DNA from: Sphingobium sp. AS12
GTDB taxonomy: Bacteria; Pseudomonadota; Alphaproteobacteria; Sphingomonadales; Sphingomonadaceae
NCBI RefSeq assembly: GCF_019097845.1
Contig: NZ_JAHRGM010000001.1
Coordinates: 62,001 to 126,000, forward strand
Direction: 5' to 3'
Length of the DNA stretch: 64,000 bases
A model generated the notes under the pieces. That model was not told the DNA's origin, did not search any database, and saw only the letters and a list, made by a program, of their open reading frames with translations. A program made the position numbers and the translations under genes. This document shows positions 48,698 to 57,221 of the stretch, piece after piece (the first letter of the stretch is position 1; the number at the start of each line of letters is the position of its first letter).

Positions 48698-49588
48698 TCA
48701 TTCCAGCATCGCGGCCAATGCGGGTGTCATATATTCCTGTGCGCCATCCCCCGTGCGCAGCACCAGCCGGGCGGGCAGGGCGTGGCGAGTGGCCAGCGCC
48801 ATGCCTTGGCCCGGCCCCAATACGGTAATCGCGGTGGCCCATGCGTCGGCCAGCATGGCGCGCTCATGCAGCACCGTCACAGAAGCGACCCCCGTAGCGA
48901 TCGGCGTGCCACGCGCCGGGTCTATGCTGTGCGACAGCCTGGCCTCGCCATCCATGCGGAAGCGGCGATAGTCGCCCGATGTCGCGACCGACAGGCCACA
49001 TAATGCGATCCGCAACACGGGAACGGCAAGGCCGGGCGGCGGTTCGACATCGACCCACCATGGCTGCATGTCGGGCTTTACCCCTTCGCCGCGCAATTCG
49101 CCGCCGATTTCGATCAGAAAGTTGGCGACCCCCAGCCCGCGCAGCGCCGCCGCAACGGCATCGACCGCAAACCCCTTGGCAATGCCCGAAAAATCGAGCG
49201 CGACATCGGAGAGACGGCGGGCCTTGTCACCCTCCAGCGCGATCGCCTGCCATGGCGAACGGCCAAGCCGCGGCGCAGGGCAGGGCAGGGTGGCAGGACC
49301 AAAGCCCCATTGATCAACCAGATGGCCAATCGCCGGATCAAACGCGCCGTCCGACAGCCGCGCCATCTCCAGCCCCGCTCGCAACACCGTCAGCATGTCC
49401 GGCGGCAGGGTCATCCATTGCCCCACCGGCGCGCGGTTGAAGCGGCTGATGGCGGACTGTGCCTCCCAATTGCTCATCTGGTCGATGATGCGGGCCAGCA
49501 CATCCTCGATCACGGCGAGGCAATGGGCGGGCGGATCGACCAGATGCGCGGACCAACTGGTCCCCATGGTCGGCCCGCCCAGCGTCAC
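48698..49588 (-). CDS. apbE: FAD:protein FMN transferase
   Basis: A 296-residue enzyme that attaches FMN to Thr/Ser of periplasmic proteins. MGTSWSAHLV, FDPAIGHLVDQWGFGP, DFSGIAKGFAVDA and IEIGGELRGEG are family signatures, and the C-terminal DAWATAITVLGP contains the metal-binding residues. No signal peptide is seen from the GTG at 49588. The frame continues upstream with plausible sequence (AVRIAIPPDLSPDQFAG) to a CTG at 49669 that overlaps the DUF4198 stop as CTGA; no ATG, GTG or TTG lies there. The true N-terminus is uncertain. Last gene of the PepSY-DUF2271-DUF4198 operon. Confidence 0.9.
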   Translation of the reverse strand: MTLGGPTMGTSWSAHLVDPPAHCLAVIEDVLARIIDQMSNWEAQSAISRFNRAPVGQWMTLPPDMLTVLRAGLEMARLSDGAFDPAIGHLVDQWGFGPATLPCPAPRLGRSPWQAIALEGDKARRLSDVALDFSGIAKGFAVDAVAAALRGLGVANFLIEIGGELRGEGVKPDMQPWWVDVEPPPGLAVPVLRIALCGLSVATSGDYRRFRMDGEARLSHSIDPARGTPIATGVASVTVLHERAMLADAWATAITVLGPGQGMALATRHALPARLVLRTGDGAQEYMTPALAAMLE

Positions 49589-49665
49589 GACACGACCCGC
49601 CCGCGCCCGCCCGGCAAACTGGTCGGGCGACAGGTCGGGCGGGATCGCGATGCGGACGGCGGCGG

Positions 49666-50556
49666 TCAGGGCGCCAGCACTTCCAATGTGCTGACATAGG
49701 CTGCGCGCCGCTGCGGCGGGCCAGCCGGGCTAGCAGGACGCGGCGCAGGGGCTGCACCCGGTGCGCCTGCACCCGGACCACCGGGGCCGCCGCCTTCGCC
49801 GCCCTCACGACCGCCGCCGACACTGGCGTTCAGCCAATACATGCCCGGCTGCGGCCAAGTGATGGCGACCTTGCCATCCTGATCGGCGACCAGATCCATC
49901 TGGCCCAGTGCATCGCGATAACGGATACCGCCGGGAATGACGGTGACCTTCAGGCCTGCCGCAGGCTTGCCGTCCAGCAGGAACTGGAAGGTCGCGGCCT
50001 CGCCCGACACCAGATCATTGGGGTGGGTCACCGGCACCAGCTCGATGCCCGATCCGGTCGGCTTGAATATGCCGGTGCTGGGCGCGCCCAGCGTCACGAA
50101 AATCTCGTTGCGGTTGGACGCTTCGGCCACCTGCACATCGGTCGCGCCCGCCGGGATTACGCTGGCCAGCTTGTCCTTGGTCGTGCCGCGCGGCAACCGC
50201 TCCTGCTTGCCGTTCAGCATATAGCTGCCCATCATATTGGTCGTGGCGCTGCCGATGCGGTAGGTGCCTGGCTGGGTCAGATGCACGTCGAAGGTCGAGC
50301 GATATTTGCCCGTCGCGGCATTTTCGATTTTGCCTGCGCTACCGTCCGGCTGGGTCACGACGATAGCGTCTGTGCGCATCGGGTTATGTTCAAAATAGAA
50401 AAGGTCGTTGGACACTGCCGCATCGACCGTGATCCAGCTTTCGGTGCCGGACAGGGTGGTGGAGGACGGCATCATCCACTGGCGGTGCGCCTGCGCGGCG
50501 ACGGGCAGCATCAGGGCGGCCAAGGCGCCCGCGATCATCAGTCTGGCTTTCATCAT
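49666..50556 (-). CDS. DUF4198 domain protein, periplasmic
   Basis: A 296-residue secreted protein. Signal peptide LMIAGALAALMLPVAAQA is followed directly by HRQWMMPSSTTLSG, the characteristic His start of mature DUF4198 proteins. Two immunoglobulin-like beta domains follow; the second, at about 185-250, resembles a carboxypeptidase-regulatory fold. A Gly/Pro/Ala-rich linker (about 250-285) precedes the end. DUF4198 proteins occur with ApbE and DUF2271 in metal-reduction or flavinylation loci. Its stop overlaps the possible extended apbE start. Confidence 0.88.
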   Translation of the reverse strand: MMKARLMIAGALAALMLPVAAQAHRQWMMPSSTTLSGTESWITVDAAVSNDLFYFEHNPMRTDAIVVTQPDGSAGKIENAATGKYRSTFDVHLTQPGTYRIGSATTNMMGSYMLNGKQERLPRGTTKDKLASVIPAGATDVQVAEASNRNEIFVTLGAPSTGIFKPTGSGIELVPVTHPNDLVSGEAATFQFLLDGKPAAGLKVTVIPGGIRYRDALGQMDLVADQDGKVAITWPQPGMYWLNASVGGGREGGEGGGPGGPGAGAPGAAPAPRPASPAGPPQRRAAYVSTLEVLAP

Positions 50557-50565
50557 CCTATCCCC

Positions 50566-51090
50566 TTATTTGCTGAAATTCAGGGCGACGGTGCCCAATT
50601 CTGCACTGCCCTGCGCCTTGACGCTCGCGCCGGGCTTGGGCGGCCAGGCGAAGGGCAGGCGGACGACTTCGCGGCCACCGACTTCGCGCGCAGCCTCCAC
50701 GATCAGCGTGTAATTGCCTGGGCTGAGCGTACCGAGCGGCCCTTTGCCAGCCACAAACGAAATCTTGTTGTCACCCGGCGCGCGGGTCGCGCCAGTCACG
50801 CCATCGGCCGGAAAGCTCATCGTCCGGCCCGACGCGCGCCACCATTGCCGCACGTCGCGCAGCCATTTGGTGCCTTCGCCCTTCTTCATGTCATAATCAT
50901 ACCAGACCGACAGGGTGCGCGGGGTCGCCCCCTCCTTTTCGACCCAGATCGCCACATAGGGGCGGTGATATTCGGCGACCGACAGGCGCGGGATGCCGAC
51001 CGTCAGGTTGAGCGTCTGCGCGGCGGCGGGTGCCGCCATCGTTCCCAGCGCGGCAGTGCCGGTCAGCAGCAGGCGATAGCTGATCTGCAT
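50566..51090 (-). CDS. DUF2271 protein, candidate flavinylated periplasmic carrier
   Basis: A 174-residue secreted protein (signal LLLTGTAALGTMAAPAAAQ). Its single beta-rich DUF2271 domain contains DGVTGATRAPG at residues 96-106, which fits the D(G/A)x(S/T)GA(T/S) motif that ApbE modifies; Thr102 would be the FMN attachment site. With the PepSY protein upstream and apbE downstream this is likely the electron carrier of the operon. It is 12 bases after the PepSY gene. Confidence 0.88.
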   Translation of the reverse strand: MQISYRLLLTGTAALGTMAAPAAAQTLNLTVGIPRLSVAEYHRPYVAIWVEKEGATPRTLSVWYDYDMKKGEGTKWLRDVRQWWRASGRTMSFPADGVTGATRAPGDNKISFVAGKGPLGTLSPGNYTLIVEAAREVGGREVVRLPFAWPPKPGASVKAQGSAELGTVALNFSK

Positions 51091-51102
51091 GGAAAATTCC
51101 CC

Positions 51103-51747
51103 TTAATGGATGAAGATGATGGCCAGCACCGCTGGCAGGGCCAGGCCAATGGCGACCAGTGGCCAGGTGCTGGGACGCTTCTTGGCGTGCAACTGGAGCA
51201 GCAGCAGCCCGGTCAGCGCGAACAGGAAACAGGCGACCGAGAAAATGTCGATAAACCATTTCCACACCGTGCCGGTATTGCGGCCCTTGTGCAGATCGTT
51301 GAGGTAGCTGACCCAGCCCCGGCTGGTCGCCTCGCTCGTCACCGCGCCGTCATTTCGGTCGATCGAGACCCAGCCGTCGCCGCCGGGGCGGGGCAGGGCC
51401 AGATAGATTTCATCAGCAGTCCATTCCGCCTCGCCCGTCCCGCGTTGGCCGACCGCCTTTTCAACCCAGGCCGCGACCGGCGCAGGCAGCGGCTTTTTGG
51501 CGTCGGGCGCACCGTCTGGCGCGACCAGCTTGCGCAGGTCGGCGGGCAGGGTCGCGCTCTTCTCGATCGTCTGGGGCGATCCTTCGACATCGGCGGCGTG
51601 GTTGAGCGTAATGCCGGTGAAGGCGAATAGCAGCAGGCCGATCAGGCTGACGGCCGAACTGATCCAGTGCCAGCTATGCAGCTGCTTGAGCCAAAAGGAT
51701 TTGGCGCTCTTTTTCTTTTGTTGCTGAATGCGGGCGGTTCCGTGCAT
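51103..51747 (-). CDS. PepSY-associated membrane protein
   Basis: A 214-residue protein with an N-terminal helix (SWHWISSAVSLIGLLLFAFTG), a periplasmic PepSY-like domain, then helices at the C-terminus (FIDIFSVACFLFALTGLLLL and PLVAIGLALPAVLAIIF). His residues in the first helix (HSWHW) and near DLHKGR are placed to bind heme, as in related PepSY transporters. It would pass electrons across the membrane to the DUF2271 protein. First gene of the operon; ATG 51747 is chosen over longer in-frame starts that run into the iron-control region. It resembles the partial gene at the left edge of the window. Confidence 0.87.
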   Translation of the reverse strand: MHGTARIQQQKKKSAKSFWLKQLHSWHWISSAVSLIGLLLFAFTGITLNHAADVEGSPQTIEKSATLPADLRKLVAPDGAPDAKKPLPAPVAAWVEKAVGQRGTGEAEWTADEIYLALPRPGGDGWVSIDRNDGAVTSEATSRGWVSYLNDLHKGRNTGTVWKWFIDIFSVACFLFALTGLLLLQLHAKKRPSTWPLVAIGLALPAVLAIIFIH

Positions 51748-51792
51748 CGGAAGGGGGACTGGTCCTGCGAGAAAGGGTGCCGATCGCATACC

Positions 51793-51815
51793 GCGAACGA
51801 TTCGCAATTGCAAAC
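51793..51815 (-). promoter_or_regulatory. Iron-responsive control region of the PepSY operon
   Basis: A 13-base inverted repeat GCGAA-CGA-TTCGC (51793-51805) overlaps GATTCGCAATTGCAAA, sharing GATTCGCA with the tonB control region. It lies about 50 bases before the PepSY start. Interpreted as a Fur-type operator. Confidence 0.5.
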
Positions 51816-51866
51816 GAGTCGCAGGAAGAAATTTGTATCAAAATGTAGGGGGCGGCAAAGAGCCGG

Positions 51867-52607
51867 TCAGTCGTCGCTGTTCGGCTCCGCCAGCGCGATG
51901 TCCATGTCCGCCAGCGCCAGCCGCAGCAGCTCTGACATGGTCGCCCGCGCCGCTGCCGTATCACGCGCGGCGATCGCCTGAAATACGGCGCGATGGTCGG
52001 GCAGGGGATCGCGTGGCAACAGTTTCTTGCGATGCTTGAAGGTGGTGGTCCAGCTGACCGCCGCGCCGACCGAACTGGCCAGCGCCTCCAGCGCGTCGTT
52101 GCGGGTCGCGGCGAGGATCATATTGTGAAAGCGCTGGTCCGCGGCGCGGCCTTCGGGGGTGGACAGGCCATAGCGGCCCATTTCTGCGAGCGCCGCCTCC
52201 ATCACCGCCAGTTGATCGTCAGTGCGTCGCCGCGCGGCGAACTCCGCCGCCGCCGGTTCGATCACGCCGCGCAGCTCGAACAGGTCGCGAATGAAATTGG
52301 CGTCCGGCTCGCCCGCAAACATCCAGGCGAGCATTTCGGGGTCCAGCACGTTCCAGCGATTGCGCGGCAGGACGCGGGTGCCGGCCTTGGGGCGACTTTC
52401 CAACATCCCCTTGGCGATCAGGATACGCACCGCCTCGCGATAGGCGGTGCGGGACACACCCAGGCGGTCGGACGCTTCAATTTCGCCCTCGAACAATTCT
52501 CCGGGCTGGTAACGGCCGGTCAGGATAGCGGTGCCCAGATCGCGCGCGATCGTCTGGTGGATGCGCAGCCCGCTCTCTTCCGATCCGACCTTGCGCCCGC
52601 TAGCCAC
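51867..52607 (-). CDS. FadR/GntR-type transcriptional regulator
   Basis: A 246-residue regulator. The N-terminal winged helix runs from GLRIHQTIARDLGTAILTGR to ASDRLGVSRTAYREAVRILI, and the C-terminal FCD effector domain contains the usual metal-binding Asp/His positions (ELRGVIEPAAA; RFHNMILAA; DHRAVFQAI). Such regulators respond to sugar acids. GTG 52607 is chosen because a longer frame (52673) would overlap the upstream dehydrogenase gene; it begins MASGRKVGSEES. Last gene of the sugar operon, which it probably represses. Confidence 0.88.
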   Translation of the reverse strand: MASGRKVGSEESGLRIHQTIARDLGTAILTGRYQPGELFEGEIEASDRLGVSRTAYREAVRILIAKGMLESRPKAGTRVLPRNRWNVLDPEMLAWMFAGEPDANFIRDLFELRGVIEPAAAEFAARRRTDDQLAVMEAALAEMGRYGLSTPEGRAADQRFHNMILAATRNDALEALASSVGAAVSWTTTFKHRKKLLPRDPLPDHRAVFQAIAARDTAAARATMSELLRLALADMDIALAEPNSDD

Positions 52608-52623
52608 TATTACCGCTCCCGTT

Positions 52624-53547
52624 TCAGTCCTCGAATATAGCCGTAGGGCAATGCCGCCCGCAAAGGAAGGCATCCGCTACCAGCCGGAGCGGCGCGGTAT
52701 CAGCGTCGATCGCGCGGGCCGCGACCAGATCCACGAAGCGGCGATACATGGCCGGATATTCCTCGTCCGGCGCCTTCAGCTGCACTTCGCCGTCTAGCCG
52801 CAATGTGTTGCCGCCTTCGGACAGGAGCAGCGCGCCATTGTCGGTATCGACCGCAATATCCCATGTCTGCGGCCCGGTCTGCCGCCAGTCGAACACGGTA
52901 TCGATCGGTGCGCCCGACGCCGTCGCCATCGCCAGTGTCGCGCCAATGGGGGCGTCCTTGTTGGACGGCACTTCCAGATTGGCCGACAGCAGGGTGACGG
53001 GTTCCGGCACGATTTCGGTCAGGATCGACAGCGCATTGATGCCCGGATCGAACACGCCGAAACCGCCCGCTTCCCATATCCAGGGCTGGCCGGGATGCCA
53101 GTGGCGGACGTCCTCGCGCCACTGGATAGAGATGCGCTCGATCCTGCGCTGGGCAATCCATGCTTTGGCCTGCGCCACGGCGGCGGCGTAGCGGCTGTGC
53201 CAGCTGGCATAGAGGCTGACATTCTGTGCCTTGGCCAGCGCGATCAGCGCCTCCACTTCGGACACGGTCGCGCCCGGCGGCTTTTCCAGAAACACATGCT
53301 TGCCTGCCAGCAACGCCTGCCTTGCCGCATGATAGCGGGCCTGGGGCGGCTGGCACAGGATGACGGCGTCCAGGTCCGGTTCGCCCGTCAGCATCGCGCC
53401 GAGGTCGGGGTAATTATTCACCCCTTCCCCCAGCGCATTGCGGCTGGCGATAGCGACCAGATCAATGCCGTCGGTCTTGAGGATCGCGGGCAGATGCTGG
53501 TCGCGCGCGATTTTACCCAGCCCTACCAGACCTGCCCTGATGCTCAT
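52624..53547 (-). CDS. Gfo/Idh/MocA-type D-galactose/L-arabinose 1-dehydrogenase
   Basis: A 307-residue NAD(P)-dependent sugar dehydrogenase. The nucleotide motif is GLVGLGKIARDQHLPA (residues 6-21) and the catalytic lysine is Lys89 in EKPPGATV. The start and the GKIA-QH pattern are those of bacterial D-galactose 1-dehydrogenase (Gal) and the related L-arabinose 1-dehydrogenase, which oxidise the sugar C1 to the lactone. Which sugar is preferred cannot be read from the sequence. It overlaps the aldehyde dehydrogenase stop by 4 bases. Confidence 0.85.
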   Translation of the reverse strand: MSIRAGLVGLGKIARDQHLPAILKTDGIDLVAIASRNALGEGVNNYPDLGAMLTGEPDLDAVILCQPPQARYHAARQALLAGKHVFLEKPPGATVSEVEALIALAKAQNVSLYASWHSRYAAAVAQAKAWIAQRRIERISIQWREDVRHWHPGQPWIWEAGGFGVFDPGINALSILTEIVPEPVTLLSANLEVPSNKDAPIGATLAMATASGAPIDTVFDWRQTGPQTWDIAVDTDNGALLLSEGGNTLRLDGEVQLKAPDEEYPAMYRRFVDLVAARAIDADTAPLRLVADAFLCGRHCPTAIFED

Positions 53548-55136
53548 GCCGCGACGACCAGCTTGCCGTCGATCCGGCGGGTGAGGCCAAGCGGATTGGA
53601 CGCCTGCAACGCGGCGGGCAACAGCGCGTCCGGCACGTCCTGATAGCAGACGGGCCGCAGGAAGCGCATCATCGCCAGCGTGCCGACCGAGGTGGAGCGG
53701 CCATCGGCGGTCGAGGGGAAGGGACCGCCATGGACCATGGCATGGGTCACTTCGACGCCGGTGGGCCAGCCATTGGTCAGGATACGCCCAACCTTGCGCG
53801 ACAGCACGGGCAGCAGCTTGGAAGCGTCTGCACTATCGGCATCGGTCAGTTGCAGCGTCGCGGTCAACTGGCCTTCCAGGCCCGCGATCGTCGCCATGAC
53901 TTCCTCGATGCTGCCGCACCGGATCAGGACGGACGATGATCCGAACACTTCTTCCGCCAGCAGCGGATTGGCCCCGAAGGTCGCCGAATCGGTCGCGAAG
54001 AAAGCGGCCTTGCCGCGATTGCAGCCCTCTGCCTCGGTGCCGCGCGCGATGGTGGTGACGCCGTCTGCGCCCTCCAGAGCGGCGACGCCCTTTTCATAGG
54101 CTGCGTGGATGCCGGGCGTCAGCATGACCTGCGGCGCTGCGCCGGACAGGGCTTCCGCCGCTGCGGCCACGAACGTGTCGAGGTCCGGCCCGTCGAGCGC
54201 AATGACCAGACCGGGGTTGGTGCAGAACTGGCCAGACCCCATGGTCAGCGACCCGACGAACGCTGCGCCCATCGCAGCGGCGCGGTCGGCGAGCGCACCG
54301 GGCAACAGGATGACAGGGTTGATCGACGACATTTCGGCATAGACGGGGATCGGTTCTGCGCGATCGGCGGCGATCTTCATCAACGCGACGCCACCGCCGC
54401 GCGATCCGGTAAAGCCCACCGCCTTGACACGCGGATCGGCAACCAGCGCGCCGCCCAATGCGCGGTTGGCACCGGGCAGGTAGGAAAATACGCCTTCATG
54501 CAGGCCGCACGCCTTGACCGCCGCCTGGATGGCGCGCGCGACCAGCTCGCCGGTGCCGGGATGGGCGCTATGACCCTTGACTATGACGGGCGATCCCGCC
54601 GCGAAAGCGGACGCGGTGTCACCACCCGCGACCGAGAAGGCGAGCGGGAAGTTGGACGCGCCGAACACGGCGACCGGGCCGACCGAATGGTTGACGCGGC
54701 GCAGGTCCGCGCGGGGCAGCGGCGCACGGTCGGGCAGGGCAGGGTCGATCGTGGCGTCAAGCCAGTCACCGAGCCGGACATAGCTGGCGAACAGACGCAA
54801 CTGGCCGACGGTGCGGCCACGCTCGCCCTCCAGCCGGGCGCGCGGCAGGCCGGATTCGGCCATAGCTGTTTCGATCAGCAGGTCACCAATGGCGATGATA
54901 TTGTCGGCAACGGTTTCCAGGAAGGTGGCGCGGGCGTCGGGCGTCAGTGTTGAAAAACTGTCAAAGGCCGCGTCGGCCAGCGCTGCGGCTTCCGCGACCT
55001 CGGCAGGCATGGCGCTGGAAAAGGCGACCTTGCCCTTTTCGCCGGTAGCCGGATGGATGGCGTAAAAGGGATCGCCGCCTTGGCGCTCGTTTGCGCCGAT
55101 GAGAATGGCTCCGTTGAATAGGACTTCGCTGGACAT
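53544..55136 (-). CDS. 2-oxoglutarate semialdehyde (2,5-dioxovalerate) dehydrogenase
   Basis: A 530-residue aldehyde dehydrogenase. The NAD contacts lie in AVFGASNFPLAFSVAG, the Rossmann motif in GFTGSRGGG, and the catalytic Cys in GSGQFCTNPGLV. This subgroup oxidises 2-oxoglutarate semialdehyde to 2-oxoglutarate, the last step of oxidative L-arabinose or D-xylose breakdown. ATG 55136 (MSSEVLFNGAILIG) has AGGAGACGTCC-type sequence upstream and is preferred over the longer frame from 55268. In the operon between dehydratase and sugar dehydrogenase. Confidence 0.87.
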   Translation of the reverse strand: MSSEVLFNGAILIGANERQGGDPFYAIHPATGEKGKVAFSSAMPAEVAEAAALADAAFDSFSTLTPDARATFLETVADNIIAIGDLLIETAMAESGLPRARLEGERGRTVGQLRLFASYVRLGDWLDATIDPALPDRAPLPRADLRRVNHSVGPVAVFGASNFPLAFSVAGGDTASAFAAGSPVIVKGHSAHPGTGELVARAIQAAVKACGLHEGVFSYLPGANRALGGALVADPRVKAVGFTGSRGGGVALMKIAADRAEPIPVYAEMSSINPVILLPGALADRAAAMGAAFVGSLTMGSGQFCTNPGLVIALDGPDLDTFVAAAAEALSGAAPQVMLTPGIHAAYEKGVAALEGADGVTTIARGTEAEGCNRGKAAFFATDSATFGANPLLAEEVFGSSSVLIRCGSIEEVMATIAGLEGQLTATLQLTDADSADASKLLPVLSRKVGRILTNGWPTGVEVTHAMVHGGPFPSTADGRSTSVGTLAMMRFLRPVCYQDVPDALLPAALQASNPLGLTRRIDGKLVVAA

Positions 55137-55281
55137 GGACGTCTCCTGAAAATGACCGGACTGTTGGCTAGCCGATCGGGCGCAAACGCGCTGATCGTTT
55201 TCCGGCACAAGTGATGCAAAATCGGCAATGACGGGGAGCCGCGAAGATGGTTCGCTGTTCCCCGCCATTCAATGCGGGTCG

Positions 55282-57084
55282 TTAATGATTGTCGCGCGGC
55301 AGGCCCATGGTCTGGGCGATACGCTGATATTTCTCCGCCCCTTCCAGGATCGCGCCCGTGTCCATCTGACCCACGACTGAGCGCTGGATTTCCTGCCAGG
55401 GGGTTTGCGACGCAGGGTATTTGAACCCGCCTGCTGCGACCAATGCGGCGCGCCGTGCTTCCAGTTCCTCGTCGGAAATCAGCACGTTCACTGTTCCGGT
55501 ATTGAGGTCCATCCGCACCCGGTCCCCGGTTTCCAGCAGCGCGAGGCCACCCATCGCCGCCGCTTCGGGCGAGGCATTGAGGATCGATGGGCTGCCAGAC
55601 GTGCCCGACTGCCGCCCGTCGCCGATGCAGGGCAGAGCGGATACGCCTTCGGTGATCAGATAAGCGGGCGGGCGCATATTGACGACTTCGGCGGCACCGG
55701 GATAGCCGATCGGCCCCGCGCCGCGCATGAACAGCAGGGTCTGGTCGGTGATGCCGACCGACGGATCATCGATGCGGTGGTGATAATCCTCCGGCCCGTC
55801 GAACACGACCGCCGGGCCTTCAAAGGCGTTGGGATCGTCTGGGTTGGACAAATAACGATCGCGAAATTCGGCGCTGATGACGCTGGTTTTCATGACGGCG
55901 GCGTCGAACAGATTGCCCGACAGCACCAGAAAGCCTGCATCCTCGACCAGTGGCTGGTCAAACGGACGGATGACCTTCTCATCCTCAATTTCCACGCCCC
56001 GGCAATTATCGCCCATGGTCCTGCCATTGACGGTCATCGCGCCTTCATGGATCAGCCCCTGCGCGATCAGCTGCGCCACTACTGCAGGGACGCCACCGGC
56101 GCGATAATAGTCCTCGCCCAGATACTCGCCCGCAGGCTGGAGGTTGACCAGCAGCGGAATCTTGTGACCCACCGTCTCCCAATCCTTGAGTGGCAGGTCG
56201 ACGCCGATATGGCGGGCGATCGCGGCCAGATGGATCGGCGCATTGGTCGATCCGCCGATGGCGCTGTTGACCATGATGGCGTTGTGGAAAGCATCCTTCG
56301 TCAGAATGTCGGAGGGCTTGAGATCCTCATGCACCATCTCGACGATGCGCTTGCCGGTCAGATAGGCGACCTCCTGCCGATCGCGATAAGGGGCAGGGAT
56401 CGCCGCCGATCCGGGCAGCATCATGCCCAGCGCTTCGGCCAGGCTGTTCATGGTCGATGCCGTGCCCATCGTGTTGCAATAGCCGGTCGAGGGGGCGGAC
56501 GACGCCACCAGCTTGATGAAGCCTTCATCGTCAATCTTGCCCGCGGCCAGCAACTGGCGCGCCCTCCACACGATGGTGCCGGACCCGGTGCGCTCGCCCT
56601 TGTGCCAGCCGTTCAGCATCGGGCCGACCGACAAGGCAATGGCGGGGATGTTGACGGTCGCCGCCGCCATCAGCAGCGCAGGCGTGGTCTTGTCGCAGCC
56701 GGTGGTCAGGATCACGCCGTCCAGCGGATAGCCATAGATCGCCTCGACCAGCCCCAGATAGGCAAGGTTCCGGTCAAGCCCCGCCGTCGGGCGCTTGCCG
56801 GTTTCCTGAATCGGGTGGACCGGAAATTCCAGCGCGATGCCGCCCATTTCGCGGATGCCGTCCCGCATCCGCTCTGCCAGCACCATATGATGGCGGTTGC
56901 AGGGCGACAGGTCGCTGCCGGTCTGGGCGATGCCGATGATCGGCTTGCCGCTGCGCAGTTCGTCCAGCGAAAGCCCGAAATTCAGATAGCGTTCCAGATA
57001 GAGCGCGGTCATATCGATATTGTCTGGGTTGTCGAACCAGGCGCGGCTGCGCAGCTTGGGGGCGGGCTTGGACGAATCGCTCAT
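55282..57084 (-). CDS. IlvD/Edd-family aldonic acid dehydratase
   Basis: A 600-residue Fe-S dehydratase. Cluster ligands and catalytic loops are visible in [20 protein letters not shown] and [12 protein letters not shown]; the C-terminal half has [16 protein letters not shown] with the catalytic serine. It is closest in style to L-arabonate/D-xylonate dehydratases. Given kinase and aldolase genes next door it probably also acts on D-galactonate, a step done in many bacteria by an unrelated enolase-family DgoD. ATG 57084 ([11 protein letters not shown]) is preferred. First gene of the minus-strand operon. Confidence 0.87.
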   Translation of the reverse strand: MSDSSKPAPKLRSRAWFDNPDNIDMTALYLERYLNFGLSLDELRSGKPIIGIAQTGSDLSPCNRHHMVLAERMRDGIREMGGIALEFPVHPIQETGKRPTAGLDRNLAYLGLVEAIYGYPLDGVILTTGCDKTTPALLMAAATVNIPAIALSVGPMLNGWHKGERTGSGTIVWRARQLLAAGKIDDEGFIKLVASSAPSTGYCNTMGTASTMNSLAEALGMMLPGSAAIPAPYRDRQEVAYLTGKRIVEMVHEDLKPSDILTKDAFHNAIMVNSAIGGSTNAPIHLAAIARHIGVDLPLKDWETVGHKIPLLVNLQPAGEYLGEDYYRAGGVPAVVAQLIAQGLIHEGAMTVNGRTMGDNCRGVEIEDEKVIRPFDQPLVEDAGFLVLSGNLFDAAVMKTSVISAEFRDRYLSNPDDPNAFEGPAVVFDGPEDYHHRIDDPSVGITDQTLLFMRGAGPIGYPGAAEVVNMRPPAYLITEGVSALPCIGDGRQSGTSGSPSILNASPEAAAMGGLALLETGDRVRMDLNTGTVNVLISDEELEARRAALVAAGGFKYPASQTPWQEIQRSVVGQMDTGAILEGAEKYQRIAQTMGLPRDNH

Positions 57085-57117
57085 TGGGGCATCCTGACGC
57101 TGGAAAATCTGTGGCAC

Positions 57118-57221
57118 GTTGACGCGCTTGGCCTGCTGATATACTCATACAAATAGAAATTCAAGAAGCCGTGTCGAGGACTTGTGAAGCGTATCGAGAT
57201 TTTTGCGGAAGCCGATCGGCC
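57118..57221. promoter_or_regulatory. Divergent promoter region of the sugar cluster
   Basis: The gap between the dehydratase (minus) and the kinase (plus). It holds an AT-rich segment ATACTCATACAAATAGAAAT (57141-57160), unusual for this GC-rich region and a likely place for promoters and the FadR-type regulator. TTGTATGAGTATATC on the minus strand resembles FadR-family half-sites. Confidence 0.4.

Noticed and set aside
50023..51630. A 535-codon open frame opposite DUF4198, DUF2271 and PepSY genes.
   Set aside because: It spans three real genes and their gaps with arginine/glutamine-rich nonsense; the opposing genes have signal peptides and family motifs.
55405..57156. A 580-codon open frame opposite the IlvD/Edd dehydratase.
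   Set aside because: It mirrors codon bias of the dehydratase, lacks a ribosome site and has no recognisable motif.
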